From positions 124,001 through 188,000 of the forward strand of contig DUZS01000001.1 in NCBI GenBank assembly GCA_013349405.1: 64,000 nt of DNA, given 5' to 3'. This DNA comes from Desulfuromonadales bacterium. GTDB lineage: Bacteria; Desulfobacterota; Desulfuromonadia; Geobacterales; Pseudopelobacteraceae. Under the pieces are notes generated by a model, which did not search any database, was not told where the DNA came from, and saw nothing but the letters and a program-made list of their open reading frames with translations. The stretch's first letter is position 1; the number at the start of each line of letters is the position of its first letter. A program made the translations under genes and the position numbers. Shown piece after piece: positions 26,991 through 35,770 of this stretch.

Positions 26991-27622
26991 AGCGTAAAAC
27001 CATACTTATTGTTGATGATGAACCGGTAAGTGTCAAGATTCTCACCCACCAGCTTGAAAAAGAATATACCATCATTCTGGCGCATAGTGGCGGCGAGGCT
27101 CTCGAAGTTATCGCCCGGACCATTCCGGATATTATTCTGCTTGATATTCTGATGCCGGAAATTGATGGCTATGAGGTGTACCGGATTATCAGAAAAAACC
27201 CGGCTTTTGATAGTATACCGGTGCTTTTCATTACGTCCCTGCCCGATGTTGAATGTGAAGCGGAGGGGCTCGAAATGGGGGCAAATGATTACATACATAA
27301 ACCCTTCAATGCCGATCTTGTGCGCCTGCGCATAAAAAACCACCTGGATTTCAGCCAGGCCCACAGTCTCCTGGTGCAGCGCAGTGCAGAACTTCAGGCG
27401 CTCAATACGAAACTTGAGGCGACGCTGGCTCAGGTTAAGCTGCTGGAAGGAATTATCCCGATCTGCTCGTATTGTCATAAAATAAGAGATGACAAGGATG
27501 TCTGGAATCAGCTGGAACGGTATCTTACCGACCATTCCGAGGCTCTCTTCAGCCATGGGATATGTCCGGAGTGTCACGCCGAGCAGAAGGATATTTTAAA
27601 AAAGATGAAACCGCAGGGATAG
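26987..27622 (+). CDS. Response regulator with CxxC-CxxC C-terminal module
   Basis: 211 residues from ATG 26987, which overlaps the preceding stop; an in-frame ATG at 26975 would add four residues. The receiver domain (about 5-122) has phospho-acceptor Asp53 in ILLDILMPEIDG and the KPF lysine. A coiled coil (about 128-153) leads to PICSYCHKIRDDKDVW...GICPECH, with cysteines 160, 163, 193 and 196, as in zinc-ribbon-like tails found after PAS or REC domains. The CxxCH strings are cytoplasmic and should not be read as haem sites. It probably takes phosphate from the kinase encoded just before. Confidence 0.9.
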   Translation: MKRKTILIVDDEPVSVKILTHQLEKEYTIILAHSGGEALEVIARTIPDIILLDILMPEIDGYEVYRIIRKNPAFDSIPVLFITSLPDVECEAEGLEMGANDYIHKPFNADLVRLRIKNHLDFSQAHSLLVQRSAELQALNTKLEATLAQVKLLEGIIPICSYCHKIRDDKDVWNQLERYLTDHSEALFSHGICPECHAEQKDILKKMKPQG

Positions 27623-27634
27623 GAGCTCTATTCA

Positions 27635-28549
27635 GTGAAAATTCTTATCGCAGAAGATGACACCATCTCCCGCCGCATGCTGGAAAAAGTATTCAACGGA
27701 CAGGGCTATGAGATTTTCAGCGCTGCTGACGGCGCTGCTGCGTGGCGGATACTGGAAGAACCGGATCATCCCCATCTGCTTGTGCTTGACTGGATGATGC
27801 CCGGCCTGACCGGTGTTGAGATCGTGCAGCGGGTGCGGGAACGGCCTGATGGTCACACCTACTACATTATTATTCTCACCAGCCTTGATACGCCCGCTGA
27901 CACGAGCTTTGCGCTTGACGGCGGCGCTGATGACTTTGTCTCGAAGCCGTATCATGCCGATTCGTTGCGCTCACGGGCCAATGTCGGAAAACGTATTGTC
28001 AGCCTCTATGAAAAATTGTCAGAAAAAATGCGCCTGCTTGAGGAAGCTCACGCAACCATTTCGCATCTGGCAGCAACTGATGAACTGACCGGACTTTACA
28101 ACCGCCGCTTTTTTAACGAACACTTTACGCAATCATTAAGCGCCGCGCGGCGTTACAGTTTTCCGCTCTCGCTTATTATGGCGGATATCGACAAGTTTAA
28201 AACCGTGAATGATACCTATGGCCATGCTGCCGGCGACAAGGTGCTGAAAGCGTTTGCCGACATCCTGCGCACTGTGGGCAGGACAGAGGATATCTGCGCC
28301 CGCTGGGGCGGTGAGGAGTTTATTATTCTGCTTGGCCATACCTCCTGCGCGGGTGCGATTATAGTGGCTGAGCGGGTGCGGAGTGTCATGGAAGCGGAAT
28401 GTCAGCGTATCACGTCGATTGCGGTAACCGTCAGCCTCGGTGTCGCTGAGCTGAACGGTGATGAAGATGCCGAAGCGCTGTTAAAGCGGGCGGACAGCGC
28501 ACTCTACCGGGCCAAGGATGAAGGGCGCAACCGGGTGGTTGTGGGGTAA
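27635..28549 (+). CDS. REC-GGDEF diguanylate cyclase
   Basis: 304 residues starting at GTG 27635 with AGGAG upstream. The receiver domain has phospho-acceptor Asp52 (VLDWMMPGLTG), followed by a helical linker and a GGDEF domain with catalytic GGEEF (about residue 224). The inhibitory I-site RxxD is present five residues before it (RTEDICARWGGEEF), so product feedback is likely. It makes c-di-GMP in response to phosphorylation, similar in layout to PleD/WspR-type regulators. The preceding response regulator ends 12 bp upstream. Confidence 0.94.
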   Translation: MKILIAEDDTISRRMLEKVFNGQGYEIFSAADGAAAWRILEEPDHPHLLVLDWMMPGLTGVEIVQRVRERPDGHTYYIIILTSLDTPADTSFALDGGADDFVSKPYHADSLRSRANVGKRIVSLYEKLSEKMRLLEEAHATISHLAATDELTGLYNRRFFNEHFTQSLSAARRYSFPLSLIMADIDKFKTVNDTYGHAAGDKVLKAFADILRTVGRTEDICARWGGEEFIILLGHTSCAGAIIVAERVRSVMEAECQRITSIAVTVSLGVAELNGDEDAEALLKRADSALYRAKDEGRNRVVVG

Positions 28550-28554
28550 ATGCT

Positions 28555-28630
28555 AACCCCTCTAAATCTCCCCTTACTTAAGGGGAGACTTCAAGGCTTC
28601 CCCCTTAGGTAAGGGGGGACTGAGGGGGGT
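28555..28630. repeat. Dispersed palindromic repeat, copy 1
   Basis: It begins AACCCCTCTAAATCTCCCCTT and ends GGGGGGACTGAGGGGGGT; the two ends are imperfect reverse complements, with an inner CTTAAGGGGAGACTTC. A second, shorter copy lies at 49285-49348. It fills the spacer between the GGDEF gene and the next gene and could fold into a strong stem acting as a terminator. Confidence 0.85.
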
Positions 28631-28685
28631 AGATTCAGATAGCACATGAATAGTAGTGCAATAAGTGGAATACCAAGGATTTCAT

Positions 28686-29015
28686 ATGTCAAAGATCGCA
28701 CTTGAAAATCTGGTGCCAGGTATGATTCTGGCCGCTGAAGTACGGGACAGAAACGGCAGGCTTCTTCTCGGTGAAGGTGCCGGGCTTGAAGCAAAGCATC
28801 TCTTTATTTTTCGCACCTGGGGGGTCGTTGAAGCCGACATTGCCGGCGTAGAGGGTGCTGACACCACCGTTTTTCCGGACAGTGTCACCGGAGAAAAAAT
28901 CGATCAGGCAAAAAACCGGCTGCTGCCCCTGTATTGCCACACAGATCTTGAACATCCCGTCATCAGCGAACTGCTGCGTCTGGCGGTGATAAGAGAGGTT
29001 CAGCATGGCCAGTAA
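28686..29015 (+). CDS. Small protein resembling the N-terminal module of HD-type regulators
   Basis: 109 residues from ATG 28686 (AAGGA upstream), preferred over GTG 28665. The sequence IALENLVPGMILAAEVRDRNGRLLLGEGAGLEAKHLFIFRTWGV matches the short beta-rich module often found before HD-GYP domains. Here it is a separate gene whose end overlaps the HDOD gene start by 11 bp, suggesting the two products work together. The function of the module is not established. Confidence 0.75.
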   Translation: MSKIALENLVPGMILAAEVRDRNGRLLLGEGAGLEAKHLFIFRTWGVVEADIAGVEGADTTVFPDSVTGEKIDQAKNRLLPLYCHTDLEHPVISELLRLAVIREVQHGQ

Positions 29016-29874
29016 CGGCTCCCGCGCTCCGACAGTTGACCGCATTGTCGAACAGACACAGACGGTCTATTCTCTGCCGCTTTTTTATGATCGGCTCAAT
29101 GAAAAAATCAATCACCCGCGCAGTTCCCTTGCCGATATCGGCCAGGTTATCAGTGAAGATCAGGGGTTGACAGTGCGGCTGTTAAAGCTGGCGAACAGCC
29201 CCCTGTTCGGCTATCACGCCAATATCGGTTCAATCACGAAAGCCCTGACGGTGATTGGCACCCGCCAGCTGCGTGATCTGGCGTTAGCCGTCTCCGTTGT
29301 CGGCTCTTTTCGCGGGATACCGAACGGGTTGGTACATATGGAAACTTTCTGGAAGCACAATATTGCGTGCGGTATTTTGTCGCGCAACATCGCCACGTAC
29401 CGGAGAGAAGTTAATCAGGAGCGCTTTTTTATTGCAGGAATGCTCCATGATATCGGATTTTTGGTGATGTGCAGCGCGATCCCTGAATCCGTTCAGGAAA
29501 TTGTTCTGGAGAGAAGAGACCGTAACGAACTCAAGTATGTTACGGAGCATCAACATCTCGGCTTTGATCATGGCGCCGTCGGGGGCGCTCTCCTGGCCAA
29601 ATGGAAAATTCCTCTCACTATCTCCGAGCCGGTCGCGTGCCATCATGCCCCTGCGGAGGCACTGCGCTATCCTCTGGAAGCGGCAACTATCCACCTCGCG
29701 GATCTCATCTGTCACACCATGGGTTACAGCATGGCCGACAGCGCCCACATCCCGCCGTTGGACCCCCGCGCATGGGACCTGCTCGAAATCCCGGTAAATC
29801 AGCTTGGTACAATCATCAAACAGTCTGAAATTCAGATAGAAGAGACCTGTGCAATAATATCGGAGGCGCTATGA
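29005..29874 (+). CDS. HDOD-domain signalling protein
   Basis: 289 residues with an HDOD domain (about 20-225): [54 protein letters not shown] and [18 protein letters not shown] proteins are HD-like, usually non-catalytic regulators in signal networks. The HD pair of MLHDIG and a histidine pair (CHHAP) are present, so catalysis cannot be excluded. Its stop overlaps the next kinase start (ATGA at 29871). Confidence 0.9.
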   Translation: MASNGSRAPTVDRIVEQTQTVYSLPLFYDRLNEKINHPRSSLADIGQVISEDQGLTVRLLKLANSPLFGYHANIGSITKALTVIGTRQLRDLALAVSVVGSFRGIPNGLVHMETFWKHNIACGILSRNIATYRREVNQERFFIAGMLHDIGFLVMCSAIPESVQEIVLERRDRNELKYVTEHQHLGFDHGAVGGALLAKWKIPLTISEPVACHHAPAEALRYPLEAATIHLADLICHTMGYSMADSAHIPPLDPRAWDLLEIPVNQLGTIIKQSEIQIEETCAIISEAL

Positions 29875-32033
29875 AGGCTGAAGATGGAACATACTCTGAT
29901 CTGGAACTGTCTCTGCTGGAGCGCAATTATTATCTGGAAGAGGCAAACAGGTCGTATGTCTCGCTGCTGGATACCCTGGCAACAAGCGGCGAGTTTCAAA
30001 ACGATCTCGCCAAAGCCGGGGCAGATCAAGAGGTTTTTGAAGCAACACTTGCCCAGATTAGAAGGTTGATACCGCTGCAGGCTATCGGCTGCCTTGAATG
30101 CCTGGATGACGGCTCATTCAATCTTGTTGCCTGCGCCCCGCCTGACGCCCGTGTAACTCTGGATACCCTGGTTGAACGCACTGTTCTGGACGGGACTTTT
30201 TCGTGGGCTCTGAACAGGAATCAGCCGATGATCCTCCCTGCCGGCAATGAGAGGTCAGCCATTCTTCACTCAATTGCCACCCGTAAGCGCATCCGGGGTA
30301 TGTTTGTCGGAATACTGCCGGATAATGCCGAGTATCTGGATGTCCCCCTGCAGAACGTAGTGACAATTATTCTCTATACAACTGCATACGCACTGGAGAG
30401 CCTGGCCTATCAGAATCTGCTGCGCACCAACCTCGCCACTCTTGAGGAGCGTGTCATTGAGAGGACACAGGAGCTCCAGTCCGCTATGGAACTGGCAAAT
30501 ACGGCCAATCGTGCCAAATCGGAGTTTTTGGCTACGATGAGTCATGAAATCCGCACCCCGATGAATGGTGTAATCGGCATGGCCGGCCTGCTGCTGGAAA
30601 CCGGACTGACCGCCGAGCAGCGCGAATATGCCGGAATAGTCAAAAAGAGCGGCGACAATCTGCTCGGCATCATTAATGAAATTCTCGATTTCTCCAAGAT
30701 TGAAGCGGGCAAACTGGAGTTGGAACTGCTCGATTTTGACCTGAAAACAATGCTCGAGGATACGGCAGCGCTGATGGCAGGGCAGGCGGCCAGCGCCGGG
30801 TTGCAGCTGAAATGCCAGATTGCTCCTGAAGTGCCGCGTTATCTGAAGGGAGATCCGGGGCGTGTGCGTCAGGTTCTCATCAACATGATCGGCAACGCCA
30901 TCAAGTTTACCCATGAAGGGGAAGTGGCTGTCGGCATCTCTCTGGCCTCCTTAGAGGGCGAATGTGCAGTCATCCGTTTTGAAGTGTCAGATACCGGCAT
31001 CGGCATAGCGGAAGAGCGGCGTGCGCTTGTCTTTAATCCGTTTACCCAGGCCGACGGGACCACCACCCGCAAATACGGCGGTACCGGCCTTGGGCTGGCA
31101 ATCTGCAAGCTGCTGGCCGAGTTGATGGGGGGCGAAGCAGGCTGCATCAGTGCCGTGGGGAAAGGCTCCACCTTCTGGTTTACGGCACGGCTTGAGCAAC
31201 AGGCCGCTGCAGCACATCGGGCTGCGAAGGACCCTGCTGCTGTCGGGGCGCAGAATGCCGCGTCACCGGAAGGTCTTGTGCTTCTCAACGGTATGCATAT
31301 CCTGCTCGCAGAAGACAATCTCATCAACCAGAAAGTGGCGCTGAGTATCCTCGGAAAACTGGGGGTCACTGCCGATATCGCCGCCAATGGACTTGAGGCG
31401 GTTCGGGCATTGGAGCTGACCGATTACGCTCTTGTCCTTATGGATTGCATGATGCCGGAGATGGATGGCTATATGGCAACCGGCGTAATCCGTGATCCGG
31501 CATCAAAGGTTCTCAACCACAGGGTGCCGATCATCGCCATGACCGCCAACGCCATGAAAGGTGACCGGGAGAAGTGCCTTGAGGCGGGTATGGATGATTA
31601 TCTGACCAAGCCGGTGAAGAAAAATGAACTGGCTGAGATTCTTTTGAAATGGCTGTCTGCTCAGGATCACGAAACAGCACCACTTGAGGAGATCGTCCCG
31701 ATGAACGATTTGCCGCTGTTTGACGAAGCTGACATACTCAGCCGGATGGATGACGACCGGGATTTTGTGCGCATGATTCTCGATGAATCGAGGGAGGAAC
31801 TGCCGAAACAGCTTGCAGAGCTGCGCGAACTCTGCGGGGGCAGCGACGCACAAGCCATCCGCGGCCACGCCCATACATTGAAGGGGATGGCTGCCAACAT
31901 CAGCACCGGCGCTCTCCGTGACGTTGCCGCACGAATGGAGGCCGCTGCAAAAGAGGATGATCTGGAAACGGCGCGGGGGTTGCTGCCGGAGCTGGAGCGG
32001 ACGGTTGCGCTGACAATCGAGGCGATCAGGTAG
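29871..32033 (+). CDS. Soluble hybrid histidine kinase (GAF-like-HisKA-HATPase-REC-HPt)
   Basis: 720 residues with no transmembrane helix. Residues about 1-55 form a coil, about 60-195 a GAF-like sensor domain, about 195-215 a coiled coil, then HisKA with His225 in [14 protein letters not shown], an ATPase domain (about 325-440, [12 protein letters not shown]), a receiver with Asp525 ([12 protein letters not shown]) and a C-terminal HPt with His668 ([13 protein letters not shown]). It is a complete intramolecular phosphorelay. The kinase core and REC are close in sequence to those of the 23523 kinase, suggesting duplication. It is coupled to the HDOD gene. Confidence 0.93.
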   Translation: MKAEDGTYSDLELSLLERNYYLEEANRSYVSLLDTLATSGEFQNDLAKAGADQEVFEATLAQIRRLIPLQAIGCLECLDDGSFNLVACAPPDARVTLDTLVERTVLDGTFSWALNRNQPMILPAGNERSAILHSIATRKRIRGMFVGILPDNAEYLDVPLQNVVTIILYTTAYALESLAYQNLLRTNLATLEERVIERTQELQSAMELANTANRAKSEFLATMSHEIRTPMNGVIGMAGLLLETGLTAEQREYAGIVKKSGDNLLGIINEILDFSKIEAGKLELELLDFDLKTMLEDTAALMAGQAASAGLQLKCQIAPEVPRYLKGDPGRVRQVLINMIGNAIKFTHEGEVAVGISLASLEGECAVIRFEVSDTGIGIAEERRALVFNPFTQADGTTTRKYGGTGLGLAICKLLAELMGGEAGCISAVGKGSTFWFTARLEQQAAAAHRAAKDPAAVGAQNAASPEGLVLLNGMHILLAEDNLINQKVALSILGKLGVTADIAANGLEAVRALELTDYALVLMDCMMPEMDGYMATGVIRDPASKVLNHRVPIIAMTANAMKGDREKCLEAGMDDYLTKPVKKNELAEILLKWLSAQDHETAPLEEIVPMNDLPLFDEADILSRMDDDRDFVRMILDESREELPKQLAELRELCGGSDAQAIRGHAHTLKGMAANISTGALRDVAARMEAAAKEDDLETARGLLPELERTVALTIEAIR

Positions 32034-32222
32034 GAGGTTTATTCCGGCGTCATCGCCAGATTCTTCAACACGGCGGGATTATTCTTGCCGACAAAAACTG
32101 TTAATGAAAGCAAATCTTTGTTGCAATAGTACCAAGACCATGCTATTCGTTCTTAAAATGCTCAAATATTTTACCATATCTGAGCTGCAGCAAAGAACTT
32201 TTACCCCTGTGAGGGAGTGGCC

Positions 32223-34163
32223 ATGCAGCTACAGACACGATGGTCAAAACTCCGTACCAGCTTCCAATTCAAACTTTTTTGCATCTTCTCCCTGATAACC
32301 TTTCTGATTGCCGTCCAGCTGACGGCGCTCTATATCTCCAGAGAAATCAAAACAACCCGCCACGAAGTCGCTGAACAGCTCCAGTTACGGACGGAAAAAC
32401 TGGCTGAGTCTATCCGGCTCCCGCTCTATGCCCATAACCTGAATGTATTACGCACGCTGGCCGAGCAGATGGCGGAAACCCCTGAAGTCATCTCGGTGTT
32501 GATAACCGCCCCGGACGGTACGGTGCTGGCGCGGGCTCAGGGCTCTGTACAAAAAACCTCCTCATCGGCCGGGTCAATTATCCATGCAGCGGAAATCCGC
32601 AGCAACCCTCTGATCGGTTCAGTTGAAGAATGTTTAGTCGGCGCGGACAAGACCAGCGAATCCCTGCTCGGCAGGGTCGGCATCGAACGGAGCACTGATG
32701 ACTTGTCACACGAAATCCGTACGGTTGTCATCTTTGCTTCCGTTGTCGCCTTCATCTTCTGGTTGACGGTATCTCTCTTCAGCTTTCTGGTGCTGCAGAG
32801 GCTTACCAGGTCTTTCAATAATCTGATGCATGGCCTGCGGACTATGCGGGAAGGCGATTTTAGCACACGGATACCGGTTGAATCCGATGACGAACCGGCC
32901 AGGGCGGCACGCGCCGTCAACTCTCTTGCAGAAGCGCTGCAGCTCCGGGGTGAGGAAAACCTCCGTCTCCAGCGGGAGCGCCTTGAGCTTGAACGTCAGA
33001 TGCTCCACTCCCAAAAACTGGAGAGCCTGGGGGTTATGGCGGGGGGGGTTGCTCACGATTTCAACAACCTGCTGCAGGCAATGCTCGGCAATATGGAACT
33101 GGCGACTATGAGGCTTGACGCAGATTCAGCGCCGCTGAAATATATTACTACCGCCATGAACTCGGCGAAACGTGCGGCTCTTTTGACCAGCTTGATGCTG
33201 ACCTATGTCGGCAAGGGGATTGTTGCCAGAAATGAGTTGGACCTGAATGAGCTGGTACGGGAAAACGCCGATTTGCTGCAAGCAGCCACACCGGCAACAA
33301 TTGCCATGGAACTGCTTCTCTCGGAAGTGCCGTTCATCCTGGCAGATGCCGCGCAGATTCAGCAGCTGGTGATGAACCTTATTACCAACGCTGTCGAAGC
33401 GATTACGGGGCCGGCTGGAACCGTCACAATCTCGACCGGAGTTCAGGCGTGCGATCAGGGCTTTCTGAATTCCACTTTGCTGGAGGAAAAACCGGCTGCG
33501 GGACGGTATGTGTTTCTGGAGGTCAGGGACAACGGCTGCGGTATGAATGCAGAAACCCTGAAGCGCCTGTTTGACCCGTTCTTTACCACCAAATTTACCG
33601 GGCGCGGCCTCGGCATGTCGGCAGTGCTCGGAATTATGAGAACACACCACGGTGCCCTGTTTGTTGATACTCTCGAGGGTGCCGGCACGACCTTCAGGGC
33701 GCTCTTTCCGGCGTTGGATTCCCGGCGGACGCCCCCGCATGAGGCGGTCGCAGCGAACGCCCCGGTTCAGGTGGTGACCGAAGAGGCGCTGCTGTCCGGA
33801 GTGGCTCTGATTGTAGACGATGAGAAATCAGTACTCAAGGTATGTACCAAGATGGTGTCGCTCTGCGGCTTCTCGGTAATTACCGCCTGTGACGGCCTTG
33901 AAGCGCTGGCAAAGTTCCGCGAACACAGTAATGATATTACCTTTGTTTTGATGGATCTGACCATGCCGCGTATGGACGGCATAGCCGCAATGAATGAAAT
34001 TTTCGCAATCAGGCCTGAAACCAGGGTGATTATTGCCAGCGGTTTCAACGAAGATGGTCTGATGGACCGAGTCACCGAAAACCCACCTTCCGGCTTCATC
34101 CGCAAGCCCTACAATATGGCGGTGCTCGAAGCTGAAATTCGCAGAGTTTTGCCGAATGGGTGA
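32223..34163 (+). CDS. Membrane sensor histidine kinase with C-terminal receiver
   Basis: 646 residues from ATG 32223 (GAGGGAG about 7 bp upstream); a GTG at 32217 is possible. TM1 about 18-38, a periplasmic sensor, TM2 about 165-190, HAMP about 190-245, an NtrB-like kinase core with His278 (GGVAHDFNNLLQAMLGN) and GRGLGMSAVLGIM, and a receiver with Asp578 (VLMDLTMPRMDG). A run of eight G bases (33041-33048) sits only six bases before the codon for His278. It may act with the upstream cluster but has its own spacer of about 190 bp, in which I see no clear promoter. Confidence 0.92.
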   Translation: MQLQTRWSKLRTSFQFKLFCIFSLITFLIAVQLTALYISREIKTTRHEVAEQLQLRTEKLAESIRLPLYAHNLNVLRTLAEQMAETPEVISVLITAPDGTVLARAQGSVQKTSSSAGSIIHAAEIRSNPLIGSVEECLVGADKTSESLLGRVGIERSTDDLSHEIRTVVIFASVVAFIFWLTVSLFSFLVLQRLTRSFNNLMHGLRTMREGDFSTRIPVESDDEPARAARAVNSLAEALQLRGEENLRLQRERLELERQMLHSQKLESLGVMAGGVAHDFNNLLQAMLGNMELATMRLDADSAPLKYITTAMNSAKRAALLTSLMLTYVGKGIVARNELDLNELVRENADLLQAATPATIAMELLLSEVPFILADAAQIQQLVMNLITNAVEAITGPAGTVTISTGVQACDQGFLNSTLLEEKPAAGRYVFLEVRDNGCGMNAETLKRLFDPFFTTKFTGRGLGMSAVLGIMRTHHGALFVDTLEGAGTTFRALFPALDSRRTPPHEAVAANAPVQVVTEEALLSGVALIVDDEKSVLKVCTKMVSLCGFSVITACDGLEALAKFREHSNDITFVLMDLTMPRMDGIAAMNEIFAIRPETRVIIASGFNEDGLMDRVTENPPSGFIRKPYNMAVLEAEIRRVLPNG

Positions 34164-34266
34164 CTCAGTTCTTCTTTGACAATGGTCCTGATTCGTGGTA
34201 CACGAAACGCCAAGGGATTTGAGAGAAGCAGCCGTCACCACGAAGATTTATCATCACCAATGCACC

Positions 34267-34301
34267 AAAGCGCCCTGACAAATTCGGGGCGTTTTTCTTT
34301 T
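34267..34301 (+). terminator. Hairpin with T-run before hisI
   Basis: CGCCC (34271-34275) pairs with GGGCG (34287-34291), extended outward by one G-T and three A-T pairs, and is followed by TTTTTCTTTT. It ends transcription from the kinase gene ahead of hisI, or serves as a leader attenuator of hisI-hisG. Confidence 0.75.
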
Positions 34302-34325
34302 ATTCAACCAAAGAGGGAGAACGCT

Positions 34326-34706
34326 GTGATTGAGATCGATTTTGACAAAATGGGGGGGCTCATCCCCGCCATCATCCAGGACTACGAGAACGGAGAGGTT
34401 CTGATGGTGGCCTTTATGGATAAAAAAACCCTTGATTTGACCTTGAAGGACGGCAAGACCTGGTTCTTCAGCCGCACACGCAACAAATACTGGATGAAGG
34501 GCGAAGAGTCCGGCAACACCCAGGATGTCATGGAAGTTCTGACCGACTGCGATGCCGATACGGTGGTCATCAAAGTCAGGCAGAACGGCCCGGCCGCCTG
34601 CCACACCGGCAACCGGAGCTGTTTTTATGTTAAATGGGAAAACGGCGCATGGGTAGAGCATTCAAAGCCGCTGTTCGACCCGAATGAAGTCTATAAAAAA
34701 GCGTAA
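34326..34706 (+). CDS. hisI: Phosphoribosyl-AMP cyclohydrolase
   Basis: 126 residues from GTG 34326, with GAGGGAG just upstream; the longer open frame from 34176 crosses the terminator and is not coding. HisI opens the purine ring of PR-AMP in histidine biosynthesis. The metal-binding core is visible in [22 protein letters not shown]-type sequence and the GNRSCFY cysteine, with [10 protein letters not shown] and [18 protein letters not shown] as substrate-binding signatures. It is monofunctional, without a HisE domain. hisG follows after 18 bp. Confidence 0.95.
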   Translation: MIEIDFDKMGGLIPAIIQDYENGEVLMVAFMDKKTLDLTLKDGKTWFFSRTRNKYWMKGEESGNTQDVMEVLTDCDADTVVIKVRQNGPAACHTGNRSCFYVKWENGAWVEHSKPLFDPNEVYKKA

Positions 34707-34724
34707 CCAGGAAAGAGGTATACT

Positions 34725-35600
34725 ATGTCTCACGTATTGAATTTTGGCATTCCCAAGGGAAGCCTTGAAGACGCCACCGTCGGCCTGTTCAAAAAAGCCG
34801 GCTGGCAGATCAGCATCTCCTCGCGCAGCTATTTTCCCGGTGTTGATGATGACGAGATGCACTGCAAACTGATCCGGCCGCAGGAGATGGCCCGCTATGT
34901 TGAGCGGCAGACGATTGATGCCGGTATTGCCGGCCGCGACTGGGTGCGCGAAAATGAATCAGACGTGGTTGAAGTCTGTGAAATGGTCTATTCCAAGGTG
35001 TCACGCCGCCCTGCACGCTGGGTGCTGGTGGTCAACGGCGACTCAAAGGTGCAGAAGCCGGAAGATCTTCATGGCGCCACGATCTCCACCGAACTGGTCG
35101 GTTTCACCAGGCGTTATTTTGCCGAGCGCAATATCCCGGTCACTGTCGAGTTTTCCTGGGGCGCCACCGAGGCCAAAGTCGTTGACGGACTCTGCGACGC
35201 CATCGTCGAAGTAACCGAAACCGGATCGACCATCAAAGCGAATGGCCTGCGCATCGTTTGTGAGCTGATGGAGTCGGTGCCGGTGCTGCTCGCCAGCAAA
35301 GCGGCGTGGGCCGATCCGTGGAAACGGGCAAAGATCGATCAGATAGCCACACTGCTCAAATCATCGCTCGCTGCCGAAGGGATGGTCGGCCTGAAAATGA
35401 ATGCCCCTGCCGACAGGGTTGATGCGATCACCCGCCTGCTGCCAAGCCTCAAAAATCCTACTGTTTCCCATCTCTACAACTCCGACTGGCTCTCAGTCGA
35501 GACTGTTCTGTCGGAAAAAGAGGTGCGCCGGGTTGTTCCTGAGCTGATCAAGCTGGGTGCTGAAGGGATTATCGAGTATCCGCTGAACAAGATTATTTAG
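34725..35600 (+). CDS. hisG: ATP phosphoribosyltransferase, long form
   Basis: 291 residues, the length of the long HisG form with a C-terminal ACT-like regulatory domain (about 215-291) that mediates histidine feedback. The catalytic part shows [21 protein letters not shown] and the PRPP-binding [18 protein letters not shown] loop (about 163-180). It catalyses the first step of histidine synthesis. AAGAGGT precedes ATG 34725, and the gene is followed by a hairpin. Confidence 0.95.
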   Translation: MSHVLNFGIPKGSLEDATVGLFKKAGWQISISSRSYFPGVDDDEMHCKLIRPQEMARYVERQTIDAGIAGRDWVRENESDVVEVCEMVYSKVSRRPARWVLVVNGDSKVQKPEDLHGATISTELVGFTRRYFAERNIPVTVEFSWGATEAKVVDGLCDAIVEVTETGSTIKANGLRIVCELMESVPVLLASKAAWADPWKRAKIDQIATLLKSSLAAEGMVGLKMNAPADRVDAITRLLPSLKNPTVSHLYNSDWLSVETVLSEKEVRRVVPELIKLGAEGIIEYPLNKII

Positions 35601-35681
35601 TTTTACGGGTTCATCTGGTTTTGTACGCATCGAAAAATTGCAATCAGAATTTGGTACTTACATCTTGATACAGTACGGATT

Positions 35682-35717
35682 ACCCGCGAAACTCTAATAC
35701 AGTTTCAGCGGGTTTTC
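35682..35717 (+). terminator. Terminator after hisG
   Basis: ACCCGC..AAACT (35682-35693) pairs with AGTTT..GCGGGT (35701-35713), followed by TTTCAATT. It lies 80 bp after hisG and just before the end of the convergent helicase gene. Confidence 0.7.
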
Positions 35718-35770
35718 AATTAACGGTTGGTAAAGAGTAACTGTGCTTGGGGTTGTTGTCCAACAGGGCG

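Noticed and set aside
27464-27580. CxxCH motifs suggesting a c-type cytochrome
   Set aside because: They lie in a cytoplasmic receiver protein without signal peptide, in a context typical of metal-binding tails.
34176-34325. N-terminal extension of HisI
   Set aside because: It runs through a terminator hairpin; GTG 34326 has a good ribosome-binding site and gives the normal HisI start.
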